Shown in pieces: positions 25,455 through 34,184 of a stretch of DNA of 49,107 nt (positions are counted from its first letter, which is position 1; the number at the start of each line of letters is the position of its first letter). The DNA lies in assembly GCF_022340925.1 (NCBI RefSeq), contig NZ_JAJDNA010000029.1:1-49107 (forward strand), given 5' to 3'. The notes beneath the pieces were generated by a model. The model worked only from the letters and a program-made list of their open reading frames with translations. It had not been told where the DNA came from and did no database searches. Both the position numbers and the translations under genes were made by a program. This DNA comes from Thiocapsa sp. (GTDB lineage: Bacteria > Pseudomonadota > Gammaproteobacteria > Chromatiales > Chromatiaceae).

Positions 25455-26645
25455 CTATAGCCGGTCGCGCAGATCCCGGACCGAGAACCCGCATTGCGTC
25501 CCCTCGAGCCTCCTGGACAGGCCCAGGACCTTGAATCGCTCGCCCATCGCGGACGGCAGAAGCAGTTGCTTGGCCCCGAGGGCGAGGTCGACGGTATCGG
25601 GTGAGTCGGCGAGGAAGCGGTCGATTCCGCAGCCGACCAGAAAATGCGCCTGGGTGGTGAAACCGGCCAGATCGAGCCGGGCGGCTGCGCCGGCCTCGGC
25701 AACCGCTGTGAAATCGACGTGTGCGGTGATGTCTTGCAGTCCGATCTCGCGATAGGGGTCGTCGCGGGACTGGTGGCGAAGATGACACATGAGGGTTCCC
25801 ATCGTCCGATCCGGCTGGTAGTAGGTCCGGCGCGTGTAGCCGTAGTCGATCAGGAGGACGAGGCCGGCATCGAGCGACGCCCCGAGCGCATCCAGCCAGG
25901 GGCCGAGACGCAGATTGATCTCCGAGCGATACCCGGCGGTCCTGGCGAGTCCCTCGGCGTGCAAGGCGGCGACGGCTTCGGCCAGTCCAGGCGAGCGTAC
26001 GGGTGCGACGACCTCGGTCAGGGCGCCGCCGCGCTCGGCGACGAACAGCTCCCCGACTGATCCGTGCTCGCCGCTGCGGAAGCGGTGGATCGGCATGGCG
26101 TCGAGTACCTCGTTGGCGAGGACCAGGCCCCGCAGTCCGGTTGGCAGCTTGGTCAGCCAGTCGCAGCGCGGTGCCAGATGCGGGATCCGCTCGAGGATCA
26201 GCGCCCGTTGCCGGGATTGGAGATCCGGGCTGAGCTCCAGGATCCTGTACCGCTGCGGCAGGACCCCCAATTGCTCCAACGTCTCAAGCACCTGGACCGC
26301 GAGCGCACCGGTGCCGGCACCGAGCTCGAGCAGATCACCACCGCCAGTCTGCTGCAGAACCTCGGCACATTGGACGGCGAGACAGCGGCCGAACAGGGGC
26401 GAGATCTCGGGGGCGGTGACGAAATCGCCTTCCGCCCCAAGCTTCACCGCACCGGCCATGTAGTAGCCGAGGCCAGGCGCGTAGAGCGCCAGATCCATGA
26501 AGCGGTCGAACGGCAGCAGACCCCCGGCGGCATGGATCTCGGCACGGATCCGCTCGACGAGCTGGGCGCTGATCCTGGCCCGGATTTCGGTCCCGTCGTC
26601 CTCGACGACAGCCGTCGGGTCGGTGCGATGCTGCTGGTTGTCCAT
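25455..26645 (-). CDS. MidA/NDUFAF7-family SAM-dependent methyltransferase
   Basis: A 396-residue protein of the COG1565 family. Conserved blocks: the N-terminal FDRFMDLALYAPGLGYYM, then FVTAPEISPLFGRCLA, the SAM motif LLELGAGTGAL (about 105-115), LVLANEVLDAMPIHRF and a late LLIDYGYTRRTYY. In mitochondria the homolog NDUFAF7 methylates an arginine of complex I; the bacterial substrate is not settled. The ATG at 26645 was chosen by homology; an open frame extends 66 codons upstream without family similarity. Confidence 0.9.
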   Translation of the reverse strand: MDNQQHRTDPTAVVEDDGTEIRARISAQLVERIRAEIHAAGGLLPFDRFMDLALYAPGLGYYMAGAVKLGAEGDFVTAPEISPLFGRCLAVQCAEVLQQTGGGDLLELGAGTGALAVQVLETLEQLGVLPQRYRILELSPDLQSRQRALILERIPHLAPRCDWLTKLPTGLRGLVLANEVLDAMPIHRFRSGEHGSVGELFVAERGGALTEVVAPVRSPGLAEAVAALHAEGLARTAGYRSEINLRLGPWLDALGASLDAGLVLLIDYGYTRRTYYQPDRTMGTLMCHLRHQSRDDPYREIGLQDITAHVDFTAVAEAGAAARLDLAGFTTQAHFLVGCGIDRFLADSPDTVDLALGAKQLLLPSAMGERFKVLGLSRRLEGTQCGFSVRDLRDRL

Positions 26646-26813
26646 CGAGTGCCTCGGTGCTGCTTTGGCGCGATCCGCCACTATATACGCAACCAAGGAC
26701 AAGCGGCGGCCCCGCCGGCACCTGAGGCTCATAAGGATGGCGAGCACGCGTCCGTGGCTCCCCGCGCGGCGGAGGCTGCGGCGGCCAGGCATCAAGGTCG
26801 GGAGAAACGCAAA

Positions 26814-27299
26814 ATGAGTCACGACAAGCGGGTGGCGCTGCACCGCGGCGCCTCATCCAGCTCTCCATATCCGGTCAGCCGGCTGGCCCCGGCCTTCGAC
26901 TCCGGCGAGCTCGCGGCCGAGGTTGCGAAGGCCGAGGCGATGCTGAGCGCCCGCACAGGGGCCAAGCTCCGGGTCATCGCCGACCAGATCAGGCTTCTGC
27001 AGCAAGAGGCCCGTAAGGTCTTGGCAGAGGCCCGAGAAGAGCAGGCGCTGACGCAGGCGCGCTGTGCCTTCAGGCGGATCCCCGGCCACACCTACCATCT
27101 GTATCGCAAGGCGGACGGCGCGCCCTTCTTCTCGATGCTCGCGCCGGAGGAGTGGGGCGGTGCCTCGCCCGATGAGTTCCTGGGCTCTTACCGACTGGAG
27201 TCGGATTATTCCTGGACACCCGCCCAGCGCGCCGATCAGCCGGATGACACCAGCGAGCTGGTGAGCCAGCTGCTGCGCATCGGCGGCCTGTCCACGTGA
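26814..27299 (+). CDS. DUF2452-like protein
   Basis: A 161-residue soluble protein. A central helix (LRVIADQIRLLQQEARKVL) is followed by FRRIPGHTYHLYRKADGAPF, FSMLAPEEWG and a YRLESDYSWTP block; together these resemble the DUF2452 family. No function is known. The ATG at 26814 has GGGAGA about ten bases upstream. It is divergent from the MidA-like gene (168 bases between starts). Confidence 0.75.
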   Translation: MSHDKRVALHRGASSSSPYPVSRLAPAFDSGELAAEVAKAEAMLSARTGAKLRVIADQIRLLQQEARKVLAEAREEQALTQARCAFRRIPGHTYHLYRKADGAPFFSMLAPEEWGGASPDEFLGSYRLESDYSWTPAQRADQPDDTSELVSQLLRIGGLST

Positions 27300-27467
27300 G
27301 CGCGGCGTCGACCTGCGGCCCCGCCGTCGAGGCCGCGCGAGGGGCACTCAGCCGCCCGTATGGAGCTTGAGGCGAGGCTGTCCGCTTCGCACCTCGACGC
27401 TGGTCGGAGCGGCGGTAGCCCGTCCTCGGCGTCGTTCCGCCTTGTGCATCAGCTAGGAACCGTCCCC

Positions 27468-28133
27468 ATGAAGCTGCTCGTGCTCATCATTGCCGCATTG
27501 GTCCTGCTTGCCATCGGGGCGCTGGCTGTCTTCGTCTTCGTGATCCAGAATGTCGAGACGCCGGACTATGTCACTGTGGAACGGGACGGCGCGTTCGAGA
27601 TCCGAGACTATCCTTCACTTGTCGTTGCCGAGGCGATTGGGTCCGGCTCGCGGCGCGAGGCCCTCAGCGCCGGGTTCGGCATGCTGGCACGTTACATCTT
27701 TGCCAGGGAACGCGGCGGCGGGAAGATTGCCATGACCGCCCCGGTGATTCAGCAGCGCTCCGAGTCGATCGCGATGACGGCCCCGGTCACCCAGTCGCGT
27801 GCGCCGGATGGCGAGTGGGTGGTGCGTTTCATCCTGCCGGCCGAATACGGGCTGGGCCAGCTTCCCGCGCCGGTAAACCCCGATGTCAGGCTGAAGGAGA
27901 TGTCGGCCCAGCGTCGCGCGGCGGTTCGCTTCAGCGGATCGACCAAGGACGCGGCGCTGGCCGAGCGGGAGGCCGCTCTGCGGGATTGGATGGTGGCCCG
28001 CGGCCTCGATGCGGCTGGCCCCGCGGTCTACGCCTATTACAACGACCCGTTCACGCCCGGATTTCTGCGGCGTAACGAGGTGCTCATCGACATCGCGGTC
28101 CAGGTGACCGAAGCGAAGACTCCGCCCGATTAA
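27468..28133 (+). CDS. SOUL heme-binding family protein
   Basis: A 221-residue protein with one N-terminal membrane helix (about 2-26) and a SOUL domain: VERDGAFEIRDYPSLVVAE, the duplicated KIAMTAPVIQ / SIAMTAPVTQ motif, VRFILPAEYGL and a C-terminal YNDPFTPGFLRRNEVLI. It is anchored to the inner membrane, with the domain probably in the periplasm. SOUL proteins bind heme or hydrophobic ligands in eukaryotes; the bacterial role is unclear. The ATG at 27468 follows AGGA by eight bases. Confidence 0.9.
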   Translation: MKLLVLIIAALVLLAIGALAVFVFVIQNVETPDYVTVERDGAFEIRDYPSLVVAEAIGSGSRREALSAGFGMLARYIFARERGGGKIAMTAPVIQQRSESIAMTAPVTQSRAPDGEWVVRFILPAEYGLGQLPAPVNPDVRLKEMSAQRRAAVRFSGSTKDAALAEREAALRDWMVARGLDAAGPAVYAYYNDPFTPGFLRRNEVLIDIAVQVTEAKTPPD

Positions 28134-28325
28134 GCTCGACGGTGGGCCTGGTGACCCGCTCGGATGCGCGTCGCACCCCGGATGCTCGCGGTGATGCCGG
28201 TGGACTTGGATGCGGCGAGGCGCGGCAGTGTGCTCGCGATCCCCAGATCGATGGGGAGTCGCACTCAAGCCTAAGGTCCGTGCCGGCATGGATGCAGACC
28301 GGGAATCCGCGACAGGGCGGCCGAC

Positions 28326-28688
28326 TCAACCCGGCGTGCGGTCGCCGCGCTCGATCACGACCCCGACGTCCACCCCCTCGCCGATCGCACCGGGCTTGCT
28401 CAGACTGAGCCGGACCCAGCGGATGCCGAAGTCATCCATGAGGATGGCCGCGCACCGCTCGGCTAGGGTCTCCACGAGCTCGAAACGGCTCTCCGAGACA
28501 AACCGGGTCAGTCGGCGCGTGATGACCTCGTAGTCCAAGGCGTCCTCGATTCGATCCGTCGCGGCGCCGCGCGCGACGTCGCTGCGCATCTCGAGGTCCA
28601 GGTCGATCGGGCGCCGGATCCGCTTCTCCCAGTCGTGGATGCCGATCGTGGTCTCGATCCGCAGGCCGCGGATGAAAACGATGTCCAT
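28326..28688 (-). CDS. folB: Dihydroneopterin aldolase FolB
   Basis: A 120-residue protein of normal length. It shows the family blocks MDIVFIRGLRIETTIGIHDWE, LDYEVITRRL, LVETLAERCAAIL (with the conserved Glu) and LSKPGAIG (with the conserved Lys). It cleaves 7,8-dihydroneopterin in folate synthesis. It is divergent from plsY, with which folB is paired in many gammaproteobacteria. A small hairpin CCGCTG/CAGCGG at 28711-28725 lies in the shared intergenic region. Confidence 0.95.
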   Translation of the reverse strand: MDIVFIRGLRIETTIGIHDWEKRIRRPIDLDLEMRSDVARGAATDRIEDALDYEVITRRLTRFVSESRFELVETLAERCAAILMDDFGIRWVRLSLSKPGAIGEGVDVGVVIERGDRTPG

Positions 28689-28787
28689 TGTTCAGGTCCT
28701 ATGCCCCAACCCGCTGTTTCAGCGGCACGCCGCCACCATTACGCACCAGCTTGACCTCTATTGGCATCCCATGTCCAATTGTGCGCC

Positions 28788-29384
28788 ATGATCACCGCAT
28801 CGCTCCTCATCGCAGGCGCCTACCTGCTCGGTTCGGTCTCCAGCGCCATCATCGTCTGCCGCCTGATGGGTCTTCCAGATCCGCGCACGCAGGGGTCCAA
28901 CAACCCCGGTGCCACCAATGTGCTGCGTATCGGCGGGAAAAGAGCCGCGGCCATTACACTCCTCGGGGACAGCCTCAAGGGCCTGATCCCGATGGTCGCC
29001 GGTCACCTGCTCGACGCCGCTCCCGCCGTCCTGGCCGGCATCGGTCTGGCCGCCTTCATCGGTCATCTCTATCCTGTCTTCTTCGGATTCCGCGGTGGCA
29101 AGGGTGTGGCCACAGCCTTGGGCGTCCAGATCGGGCTTTACTGGCCGATCGGACTCTCCGTTGCTGCCATCTGGCTGTTTACGGCCAAGGTGCTGAAGAT
29201 CTCCTCGTTGTCCGCGCTCGTTTCCATGGCGTTGGCGCCCCTGATCGTCTCGGTCTTCTGGCCCGAGAAGCTGCTGATCGGGATGCAGCTGATCATCACG
29301 GGCCTGCTCTTCTGGCGACACCGCAGCAATATCCGCAACCTGGTCAGCGGAACCGAGGATCGACTGACCGACCGGCCGCAATAG
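28788..29384 (+). CDS. plsY: PlsY, acyl-phosphate glycerol-3-phosphate acyltransferase
   Basis: A 198-residue inner-membrane protein. The three PlsY motifs are visible: the early GSVSSA, GSNNPGATNVLR and GHLYPVFFGFRGGKGVAT. It transfers an acyl group from acyl-phosphate to glycerol-3-phosphate, the first step of phospholipid synthesis. The ATG at 28788 begins directly with the first membrane helix; a longer frame adds nine residues. Tail and length are normal. Confidence 0.95.
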   Translation: MITASLLIAGAYLLGSVSSAIIVCRLMGLPDPRTQGSNNPGATNVLRIGGKRAAAITLLGDSLKGLIPMVAGHLLDAAPAVLAGIGLAAFIGHLYPVFFGFRGGKGVATALGVQIGLYWPIGLSVAAIWLFTAKVLKISSLSALVSMALAPLIVSVFWPEKLLIGMQLIITGLLFWRHRSNIRNLVSGTEDRLTDRPQ

Positions 29385-29450
29385 GACGCAGGGCCCGCGG
29401 TGGCCCATGCCGGGGCACCGGCCTGCGGGACAGCTCGACCGAGCCCTGGC

Positions 29451-30875
29451 TCAGGCCAGGATCCGTGTTGTCGCGCCCTGATGCGGCTCGTCCGGCGGGC
29501 GGAACCAGCTCAGTTTCTCACGCAGCTTGACGACCTCGCCGACGATGATGAGGGTCGGCGGCTCGGGCGGGTCGGCCTCGACGAGATCGAGGATGGTCGA
29601 CAGGGTGCCGGAATAGACCCGTTGCCTGTGCGTGGTGCCCTGCTGGATCAAGGCGACCGGCATCGTGTGCGAGACCCCATGCGCGATCAGCCGGTCGACG
29701 ATAATGGGGAGGCCCGCCAGGCCCATGTAAAAGACCACAGTCTGATTCGGCTGGGCGAGTGCCGGCCAGTTGAGATTCATGGTGCCGTCCTTTAGATGGC
29801 CGGTCACGAAGGTCACGGACTGGGCATAGTCGCGGTGGGTGAGCGGGATGCCGGTGTAGCTGGCGCATCCCGCAGCCGCGGTGATCCCGGGAACGACCTG
29901 AAAGGGGACGCCCTCGGCGGCAAGGGTATCGATCTCCTCGCCGCCGCGCCCGAAGATGAAGGGGTCGCCGCCCTTGAGGCGGAGCACGCGGTGACCGTCT
30001 TTGGCGAGATCGGCGAGCAGGCGGTTGATCTCCTCCTGCCTCATCGCATGGTGATTGCGCTGTTTGCCGACGTAGATGCGCCGTGCGTCGCGGCGGGTCA
30101 TCTCGAGGATCGGCTCGGCGACCAAGCGGTCGTAGACCACGACGTCGGCCTGCTGCATGAGCCTCAAGGCGCGAAAGGTGAGCAGGTCCGGGTCACCGGG
30201 ACCTGCGCCGACGAGATAGACCTCGCCCGTATCGGATTCAAGCGCATCGGGCGCAAGCTCCTGCTCGATCACTGCCTCGGCCTCCGCAAACTGGCCGGCA
30301 AAGATGCGCTCGGCGACCGCGCCCTCGAGCACCCGATCCCAGAACCTCCGGCGTTCGCGCTGTTCCTCGAAGCGCTCCTTGACCCGATCGCGATAGCGGG
30401 CGCAGAGCTCGGCGAGCCTCCCATAGCCGGCCGGGATCAGTGATTCGAGCCGGGTTCGGAGGAGCCGGGCGAGAACCGGTGACGCCTTTCCGGTCGAGAC
30501 GGCGACCACCACGGGCGAACGGTCGACGACGGAGGGGAGCAGAAAGGTGCAGGCCTCCGGGTCGTCGACGACGTTGACAGGGACGTCGTGCTGGCCGGCA
30601 AGCTCGGCAATACGGCGGTTGACGCCGCGGTCGTCGGTCGCGGCGATCACCAGTCTGTTGCCGGGGATATCGCTCGGCTCGAAGCGCCGGGGGAGGTGAC
30701 GAATCTCACCGCGCTCGGCCTTGCGCGCCAGAGCGTCCACGAGATCCGGAGCGACGACGGTGACCGCCGCGGCGGCGCGAAGCAGGCTGTTGATCTTGCG
30801 TGCCGATGTCGCTCCGCCGCCGACGACGAGGCAGGGTTTACCTCGCATGTCTTGGAAGATGGGAAGGAAGTCCAT
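29451..30875 (-). CDS. cysG: CysG, trifunctional siroheme synthase
   Basis: A 474-residue fused enzyme. The N-terminal precorrin-2 dehydrogenase/ferrochelatase part has LVVGGGATSARKINSLL and VNVVDDPEACTFLLPSVVDR; the C-terminal uroporphyrinogen-III methyltransferase has VYLVGAGPGDPDLLTFRAL, RLKGGDPFIFGRGGEE and GITAAAGCASYTGIPLTHRD. It converts uroporphyrinogen III to siroheme, the cofactor of assimilatory and Dsr-type sulfite reductases. The start MDFLPIF at 30875 matches E. coli CysG; an ATG two codons earlier (30881) is also possible. It diverges from the rhodanese gene. Confidence 0.95.
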   Translation of the reverse strand: MDFLPIFQDMRGKPCLVVGGGATSARKINSLLRAAAAVTVVAPDLVDALARKAERGEIRHLPRRFEPSDIPGNRLVIAATDDRGVNRRIAELAGQHDVPVNVVDDPEACTFLLPSVVDRSPVVVAVSTGKASPVLARLLRTRLESLIPAGYGRLAELCARYRDRVKERFEEQRERRRFWDRVLEGAVAERIFAGQFAEAEAVIEQELAPDALESDTGEVYLVGAGPGDPDLLTFRALRLMQQADVVVYDRLVAEPILEMTRRDARRIYVGKQRNHHAMRQEEINRLLADLAKDGHRVLRLKGGDPFIFGRGGEEIDTLAAEGVPFQVVPGITAAAGCASYTGIPLTHRDYAQSVTFVTGHLKDGTMNLNWPALAQPNQTVVFYMGLAGLPIIVDRLIAHGVSHTMPVALIQQGTTHRQRVYSGTLSTILDLVEADPPEPPTLIIVGEVVKLREKLSWFRPPDEPHQGATTRILA

Positions 30876-30935
30876 GGTCATATCGGGGTTGTGGTTCGGC
30901 CCGGGTCGTTGAGTTGGCTGTCAAAACACCTTAAT

Positions 30936-30950
30936 ATACTTAAATACTTA
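30936..30950. promoter_or_regulatory. AT-rich direct repeat between cysG and rhodanese gene
   Basis: In an otherwise GC-rich region an AT-rich island (about 30921-30951) contains two copies of ATACTTA (30936-30942 and 30944-30950), eight bases apart in phase. It sits about 20-35 bases upstream of the rhodanese start and contains TATACT (30935-30940), a possible -10. A small repressor such as an ArsR-type sulfur sensor could bind, but this is a guess. Confidence 0.4.
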
Positions 30951-30971
30951 GGTTGGTGGTAGGATGGTGAT

Positions 30972-31283
30972 GTGATCAATGAGATTGATTCCGAATCTCT
31001 GCACGAACGGATTGCGAGCGGCGAGGGGGTCCTGCTCGTGGACATTCGGACCCCGGCCGAGATCGCGCAGGGGGCGATCCCCGATGCGCTCCAACTGCCG
31101 ATGCACCTGATCCCGGTGCGTATGAATGAGTTGCCGAAGGACCGGGACCTGGTCCTCTACTGCCGCAGCGGCGCCCGTTCGTACCAAGCGTGTGCCTATA
31201 TGATGCAGCAAGGGTACGACCGGGTCCTGAACCTGCGTGGGGGGATCATCGCCTGGGCGCGCCACGGTTACCCGATCGCTTGA
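30972..31283 (+). CDS. rhd: Single-domain rhodanese sulfurtransferase
   Basis: A 103-residue rhodanese. The active-site loop is CRSGAR (64-69) with the persulfide-carrying C64; the N-terminal LLVDIRTPAEIAQGAI and the C-terminal LRGGIIAWARHGYPI are typical. It starts with GTG at 30972, because an upstream ATG runs into a stop; AGGAT is about six bases before. In Allochromatium vinosum a gene of this kind precedes tusA and dsrE2, and the protein feeds sulfur to TusA. Here 326 bases with a dispersed repeat and a separate promoter lie between it and tusA. Confidence 0.92.
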   Translation: MINEIDSESLHERIASGEGVLLVDIRTPAEIAQGAIPDALQLPMHLIPVRMNELPKDRDLVLYCRSGARSYQACAYMMQQGYDRVLNLRGGIIAWARHGYPIA

Positions 31284-31407
31284 CCATTTCGGCGCTCAAC
31301 CCGCCCGGCGCGGCATCTCGAGGCCCTGGTGGGGTGATGGCTCAGGGAAGCGCTGAAACAGTCATCGCTTCCCGCGCGGGGCAGGAAGCCGCGACATTTG
31401 CAGTGGG

Positions 31408-31503
31408 TCAAGCCGCTGAAAATGAAGGAGAGCGGAAGCTGCGTTTTCGCTCTCCGCGCCGTTCCTTGGCCAGGATGGCCAGTAAGTCAGCGTTTCCTTC
31501 GGG
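31408..31503 (+). repeat. Dispersed repeat, copy 2, between rhd and tusA
   Basis: This copy begins TCAAGCCGCTGAAAATG and follows copy 1 almost base for base through the hairpin GGAGAGCG (31427-31434) / CGCTCTCC (31448-31455), then GGATGGCC and GTCAGCGTTTCCTTC. The hairpin stem is identical to that of copy 1 while the loop differs. Copy 2 has lost the second inverted repeat. It ends about 23 bases before the tusA promoter. The rest of the 326-base gap between rhd and tusA shows nothing else. Confidence 0.75.
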
Positions 31504-31525
31504 GCTTCGCGCCGATCGCAGCACC

Positions 31526-31554
31526 TTGCCTTTTCCGCCTTTTTCGCCTATAAA
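31526..31554 (+). promoter_or_regulatory. Sigma-70-type promoter for tusA-dsrE2
   Basis: TTGCCT (31526-31531) and TATAAA (31549-31554) are separated by 17 bases, a good match to the consensus. The predicted transcript starts near 31561, giving a leader of about 50 bases before tusA. This would make tusA-dsrE2 independent of rhd. Confidence 0.6.
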
Positions 31555-31609
31555 ACCGAGTTCTCGTGTCTACTGATATTCTAAAACAGCTCTCGCGAGG
31601 AGGTGCTCC

Positions 31610-31840
31610 ATGGCAGACTTTGATCAAGAACTCGACGCCAGCGGCCTGAACTGTCCGCTCCCGATCCTACGTGCGAAAAAGACGCTCAACGCGATGGATT
31701 CCGGTCAAGTGCTGCACGTCGTGGCCACGGATCCCGGGTCGGTCAAGGATTTCGACGCCTTCGCCAAGCAGACAGGCAATGAGCTCATGGAGTCGAAGGA
31801 AGAGGGCGGGAAATTTCATTTCCTGATCAAGAAATCCTGA
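31610..31840 (+). CDS. tusA: TusA sulfur-carrier protein
   Basis: A 76-residue protein with the TusA signature LDASGLNCPLPILRAKK; C15 in the CPxP motif carries the persulfide. TusA is the central cytoplasmic sulfur carrier, used in oxidation of stored sulfur (delivery to DsrEFH/DsrC) and in tRNA thiolation. The ribosome-binding site GAGGAGGTG lies about five bases upstream. dsrE2 follows after 64 bases. Confidence 0.95.
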   Translation: MADFDQELDASGLNCPLPILRAKKTLNAMDSGQVLHVVATDPGSVKDFDAFAKQTGNELMESKEEGGKFHFLIKKS

Positions 31841-31904
31841 CAGGTCAGACCCTTCCCGCCAAACCGAACCAAACCGCGAGCCTTTGATTCGCGAGGAGGA
31901 TCCG

Positions 31905-32384
31905 ATGGAAGACAAGAAACTCGCCATTATAGCGACCAAAGGCTCTCTCGATTGGGCCTACCCGCCCTTCATACTGGCGTCGACCGCATCGGCGCTGGGC
32001 TACGAGACCCAGATCTTTTTCACCTTCTACGGGCTCCAGCTTCTCAAGAAGAAGCTGGCCCTCGAGGTTACCCCGCTCGGTAACCCCGGGATGCCAATGC
32101 CCATGGGAATGGACAAGTGGTTTCCGGTTCTCGGCCTCGCCTTGCCCGGCATGCAAGGCATGATGACGGCGATGATGAAGAAGAAGATGAAGGACAAGGG
32201 CGTTGCCAGCGTCGAAGAGCTGAGAGAGCTCTGCCAGGAGGCCGAGGTCAAGCTGATCGCCTGTCAAATGACGGTTGACCTTTTCGACATGGACCACTCT
32301 GAGTTCATCGAAGGTGTCGAGTACGCAGGTGCCGCCGCCTTTTTCGAGTTCGCTGGCGAGAGCGACATCTGTCTCTACATCTGA
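31905..32384 (+). CDS. dsrE2: DsrE2, membrane-associated DsrE-family sulfurtransferase
   Basis: A 159-residue DsrE/DsrF-like protein. It begins KLAIIATKGSLDWAYPPFIL and has a methionine- and glycine-rich hydrophobic segment (about 66-92) thought to attach it to the membrane, which marks the DsrE2 group. Cysteines are C110, C120 and C156; the last two are positioned as the functional pair in this group. It probably exchanges persulfide sulfur with TusA. The ATG at 31905 has GAGGAGGA upstream. A strong terminator follows. Confidence 0.92.
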   Translation: MEDKKLAIIATKGSLDWAYPPFILASTASALGYETQIFFTFYGLQLLKKKLALEVTPLGNPGMPMPMGMDKWFPVLGLALPGMQGMMTAMMKKKMKDKGVASVEELRELCQEAEVKLIACQMTVDLFDMDHSEFIEGVEYAGAAAFFEFAGESDICLYI

Positions 32385-32444
32385 GATGCCTCAGACATCG
32401 ATCGAGCGGCTGTCTGTGTGAGCGATCATCTGATCGGTCGGTCC

Positions 32445-32471
32445 GAAACGCCGCCGATCCGGCGGCGTTTC
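32445..32471 (+). terminator. Intrinsic terminator after tusA-dsrE2
   Basis: A perfect 12-bp stem, GAAACGCCGCCG (32445-32456) and CGGCGGCGTTTC (32460-32471), encloses the three-base loop ATC and is followed by TGTTTC. The U-tract is short, but the GC stem with flanking A and T runs is typical. It lies 61 bases after the dsrE2 stop. Confidence 0.8.
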
Positions 32472-32559
32472 TGTTTCGGCGCCTTGTGGGGCGGCACTGT
32501 CTGGTTCGGTGATGATTTTTGGTGGCAGGATGGCCACTCGATCGACTTTGCCTTAGTGG

Positions 32560-32654
32560 CTTCTGGGGAGACGCTGCTCAAATGCCATCCTCGCATTCGA
32601 TCAGCTCGCGACTCGAAAGTGCGATTTCAGAACCGCTCCATTTTCAGTCGCTTA
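32560..32654 (-). repeat. Dispersed repeat, copy 3 (diverged), downstream of fadL
   Basis: Read on the minus strand from 32654, this begins TAAGCGACTGAAAATGGA and then shows, in the same order as copies 1 and 2, GCGG, CGCACTTTCG, GAGCTGAT, GGATG and GAGCAGCG. It is the most diverged copy. The GGAGAGCG stem is replaced by GCGACT/AGTCGC, so a hairpin persists with different sequence. It starts about 32 bases beyond the fadL stop, on the same strand as fadL. The remainder of 32385-32685 holds only the dsrE2 terminator. Confidence 0.55.
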
Positions 32655-32685
32655 GGGCGCTCGAAAATGCCGGGCTGTTCGTGGG

Positions 32686-33987
32686 CTAGAAAACCTTGAC
32701 CACCTCGATCCCGAGCAGGTGTGCATCCATCGCATACTTGCCCTGGATCGCGTCGGTCCCGTTGATGTCTCTCCCGCCGAGATAGGGTCTGTCGCCCCGG
32801 TAATGGCGGTCCTTCCCTTTGACATACATGTAACCGGCCTCGACCGAGAGGCCGGCGCCCAATCCCTGCGCGAGGCCGACGCTGAAAAGATGGCGGTCGC
32901 TGTCCGGGACCCGGGCGCTGAAATGGGCATTGTCCTGTCCTGTCTCGTCGTAAGAATAACCGACACGCAATTGGGTCGCGGACCGCAGCTGGTAGGTTGC
33001 ACCGATCCGGTATGCGCTGCTGTCACGCCAGTCGTTCGTATCCGTGAAGATCGTCTCGCCTGTGCGCTTGCCCTTGACCACCAGTTTGTCGAATGCGCTC
33101 CAGCCGGTACGTGTCCAGTCGAGCTCGATCGCCAGCGCGTCCGTGATCAGACGGCGAATGCCGAGCTGCAGGCGCCAGGGCAGGTCGAAGCTCACCTCGG
33201 CATCCTGCGCCGGCGGAATGGCGCCGATCGCGACCAGCGTCCGGCTCAGTGGCCTGTAATCGCCCTCGACGCCGATGGTCGCGCCAGAGCGAAACGCGGC
33301 ACCGAAGCTCCAGTCCCCATAGCGGTAAAGGGCGCTCAGGTTGAAGCCCAGATCGGTCCCGTCGCCTCGCAGCTGCCCGGCGGTCGAGTCGAGCTGAGCC
33401 CGCTTCAGCCAGTAGATGTCCAGTCCGCCGGACAGACTGAGGTTGTCGCTGACCCGATAGACGACGCTGGGCGAGAGGTCGATGACCTCCAATTTGCTCG
33501 CCGTGGGGTGGCCGCGCGGGACGTTCGGGTCGAGCGGGGGCGGCACGGGGAAGGGAAGCCGGACGGTGTTGCTCAAATCCGGAAAGGTCCCGTCCTGCCA
33601 GCGGGTCTCCAGCCCGAAGGGAGCGGTCACGCCCAGCCCGATCCGCCACCGGTCGTCCACGCGCACGGCGGCCTGAACCATGGGGCTGGCGAGCCAGTCC
33701 GCGCCCTGGCTCTCGTGGCTGCCCGTTGCGGTCTCCACGGTGAAGCTCGGACCGATCATGAGCGCGCCGACGGCGCCGCTGGATGTCTCGTGAAAACCCA
33801 TCGCGGCCGGGTTATAGGGAAAGGCCCCGATGTTGTCCGGGTTGGCGACCACCGCGTTTGCCAGTCCGATGCCGGCGCTGGAGGCCTCGGGGAGGGAGAA
33901 GCCCGCCGCCCGCACTGGGCTGACCGTTGTGAGTGCGCCGGCTGCCACGAGGCCGGCGATCGCGGCCGTGATCTTCTGCTGGTTCAT
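32686..33987 (-). CDS. FadL-family outer-membrane transporter
   Basis: A 433-residue outer-membrane protein of the OmpP1/FadL/TodX family. A signal peptide of about 27 residues (ending SPVRA) is followed by AGFSLPEASSAGIGLANAVVA, the conserved N-terminal plug region, and NPAAMGF. The rest shows alternating beta-strands and ends in phenylalanine, as outer-membrane barrels do. It should admit hydrophobic compounds such as fatty acids. The ribosome-binding site AAGGAG lies seven bases upstream. No other fatty-acid genes are near, so the substrate is open. Confidence 0.9.
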   Translation of the reverse strand: MNQQKITAAIAGLVAAGALTTVSPVRAAGFSLPEASSAGIGLANAVVANPDNIGAFPYNPAAMGFHETSSGAVGALMIGPSFTVETATGSHESQGADWLASPMVQAAVRVDDRWRIGLGVTAPFGLETRWQDGTFPDLSNTVRLPFPVPPPLDPNVPRGHPTASKLEVIDLSPSVVYRVSDNLSLSGGLDIYWLKRAQLDSTAGQLRGDGTDLGFNLSALYRYGDWSFGAAFRSGATIGVEGDYRPLSRTLVAIGAIPPAQDAEVSFDLPWRLQLGIRRLITDALAIELDWTRTGWSAFDKLVVKGKRTGETIFTDTNDWRDSSAYRIGATYQLRSATQLRVGYSYDETGQDNAHFSARVPDSDRHLFSVGLAQGLGAGLSVEAGYMYVKGKDRHYRGDRPYLGGRDINGTDAIQGKYAMDAHLLGIEVVKVF

Positions 33988-34184
33988 TAAACGGCTCCTT
34001 GTCGGTGCATGGAATCATGCCTTTTTGTAAGGAAACTGTATGCGACGCGGCCGCCTGAATCCAGGGTTCGTGACCGTAAGATGTCCGCCCGCCGGGACCG
34101 GGAGGGGGTGCCCCCGCGTCTTGCAGCGCAGCGTCAGCAAAGCCCTTGAGATTACAGTGGAACTATCCGTGCGGCAGGCGATTG

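Noticed and set aside
28751..28779. TTGACC and TCCAAT, 17 bases apart, as a plsY promoter
   Set aside because: The -10 match is poor and the start would fall directly at the plsY start codon; not enough support.
32719..33990. A 423-codon open frame on the plus strand opposite fadL
   Set aside because: FadL has a signal peptide, barrel strands and family motifs; the opposite frame has none.
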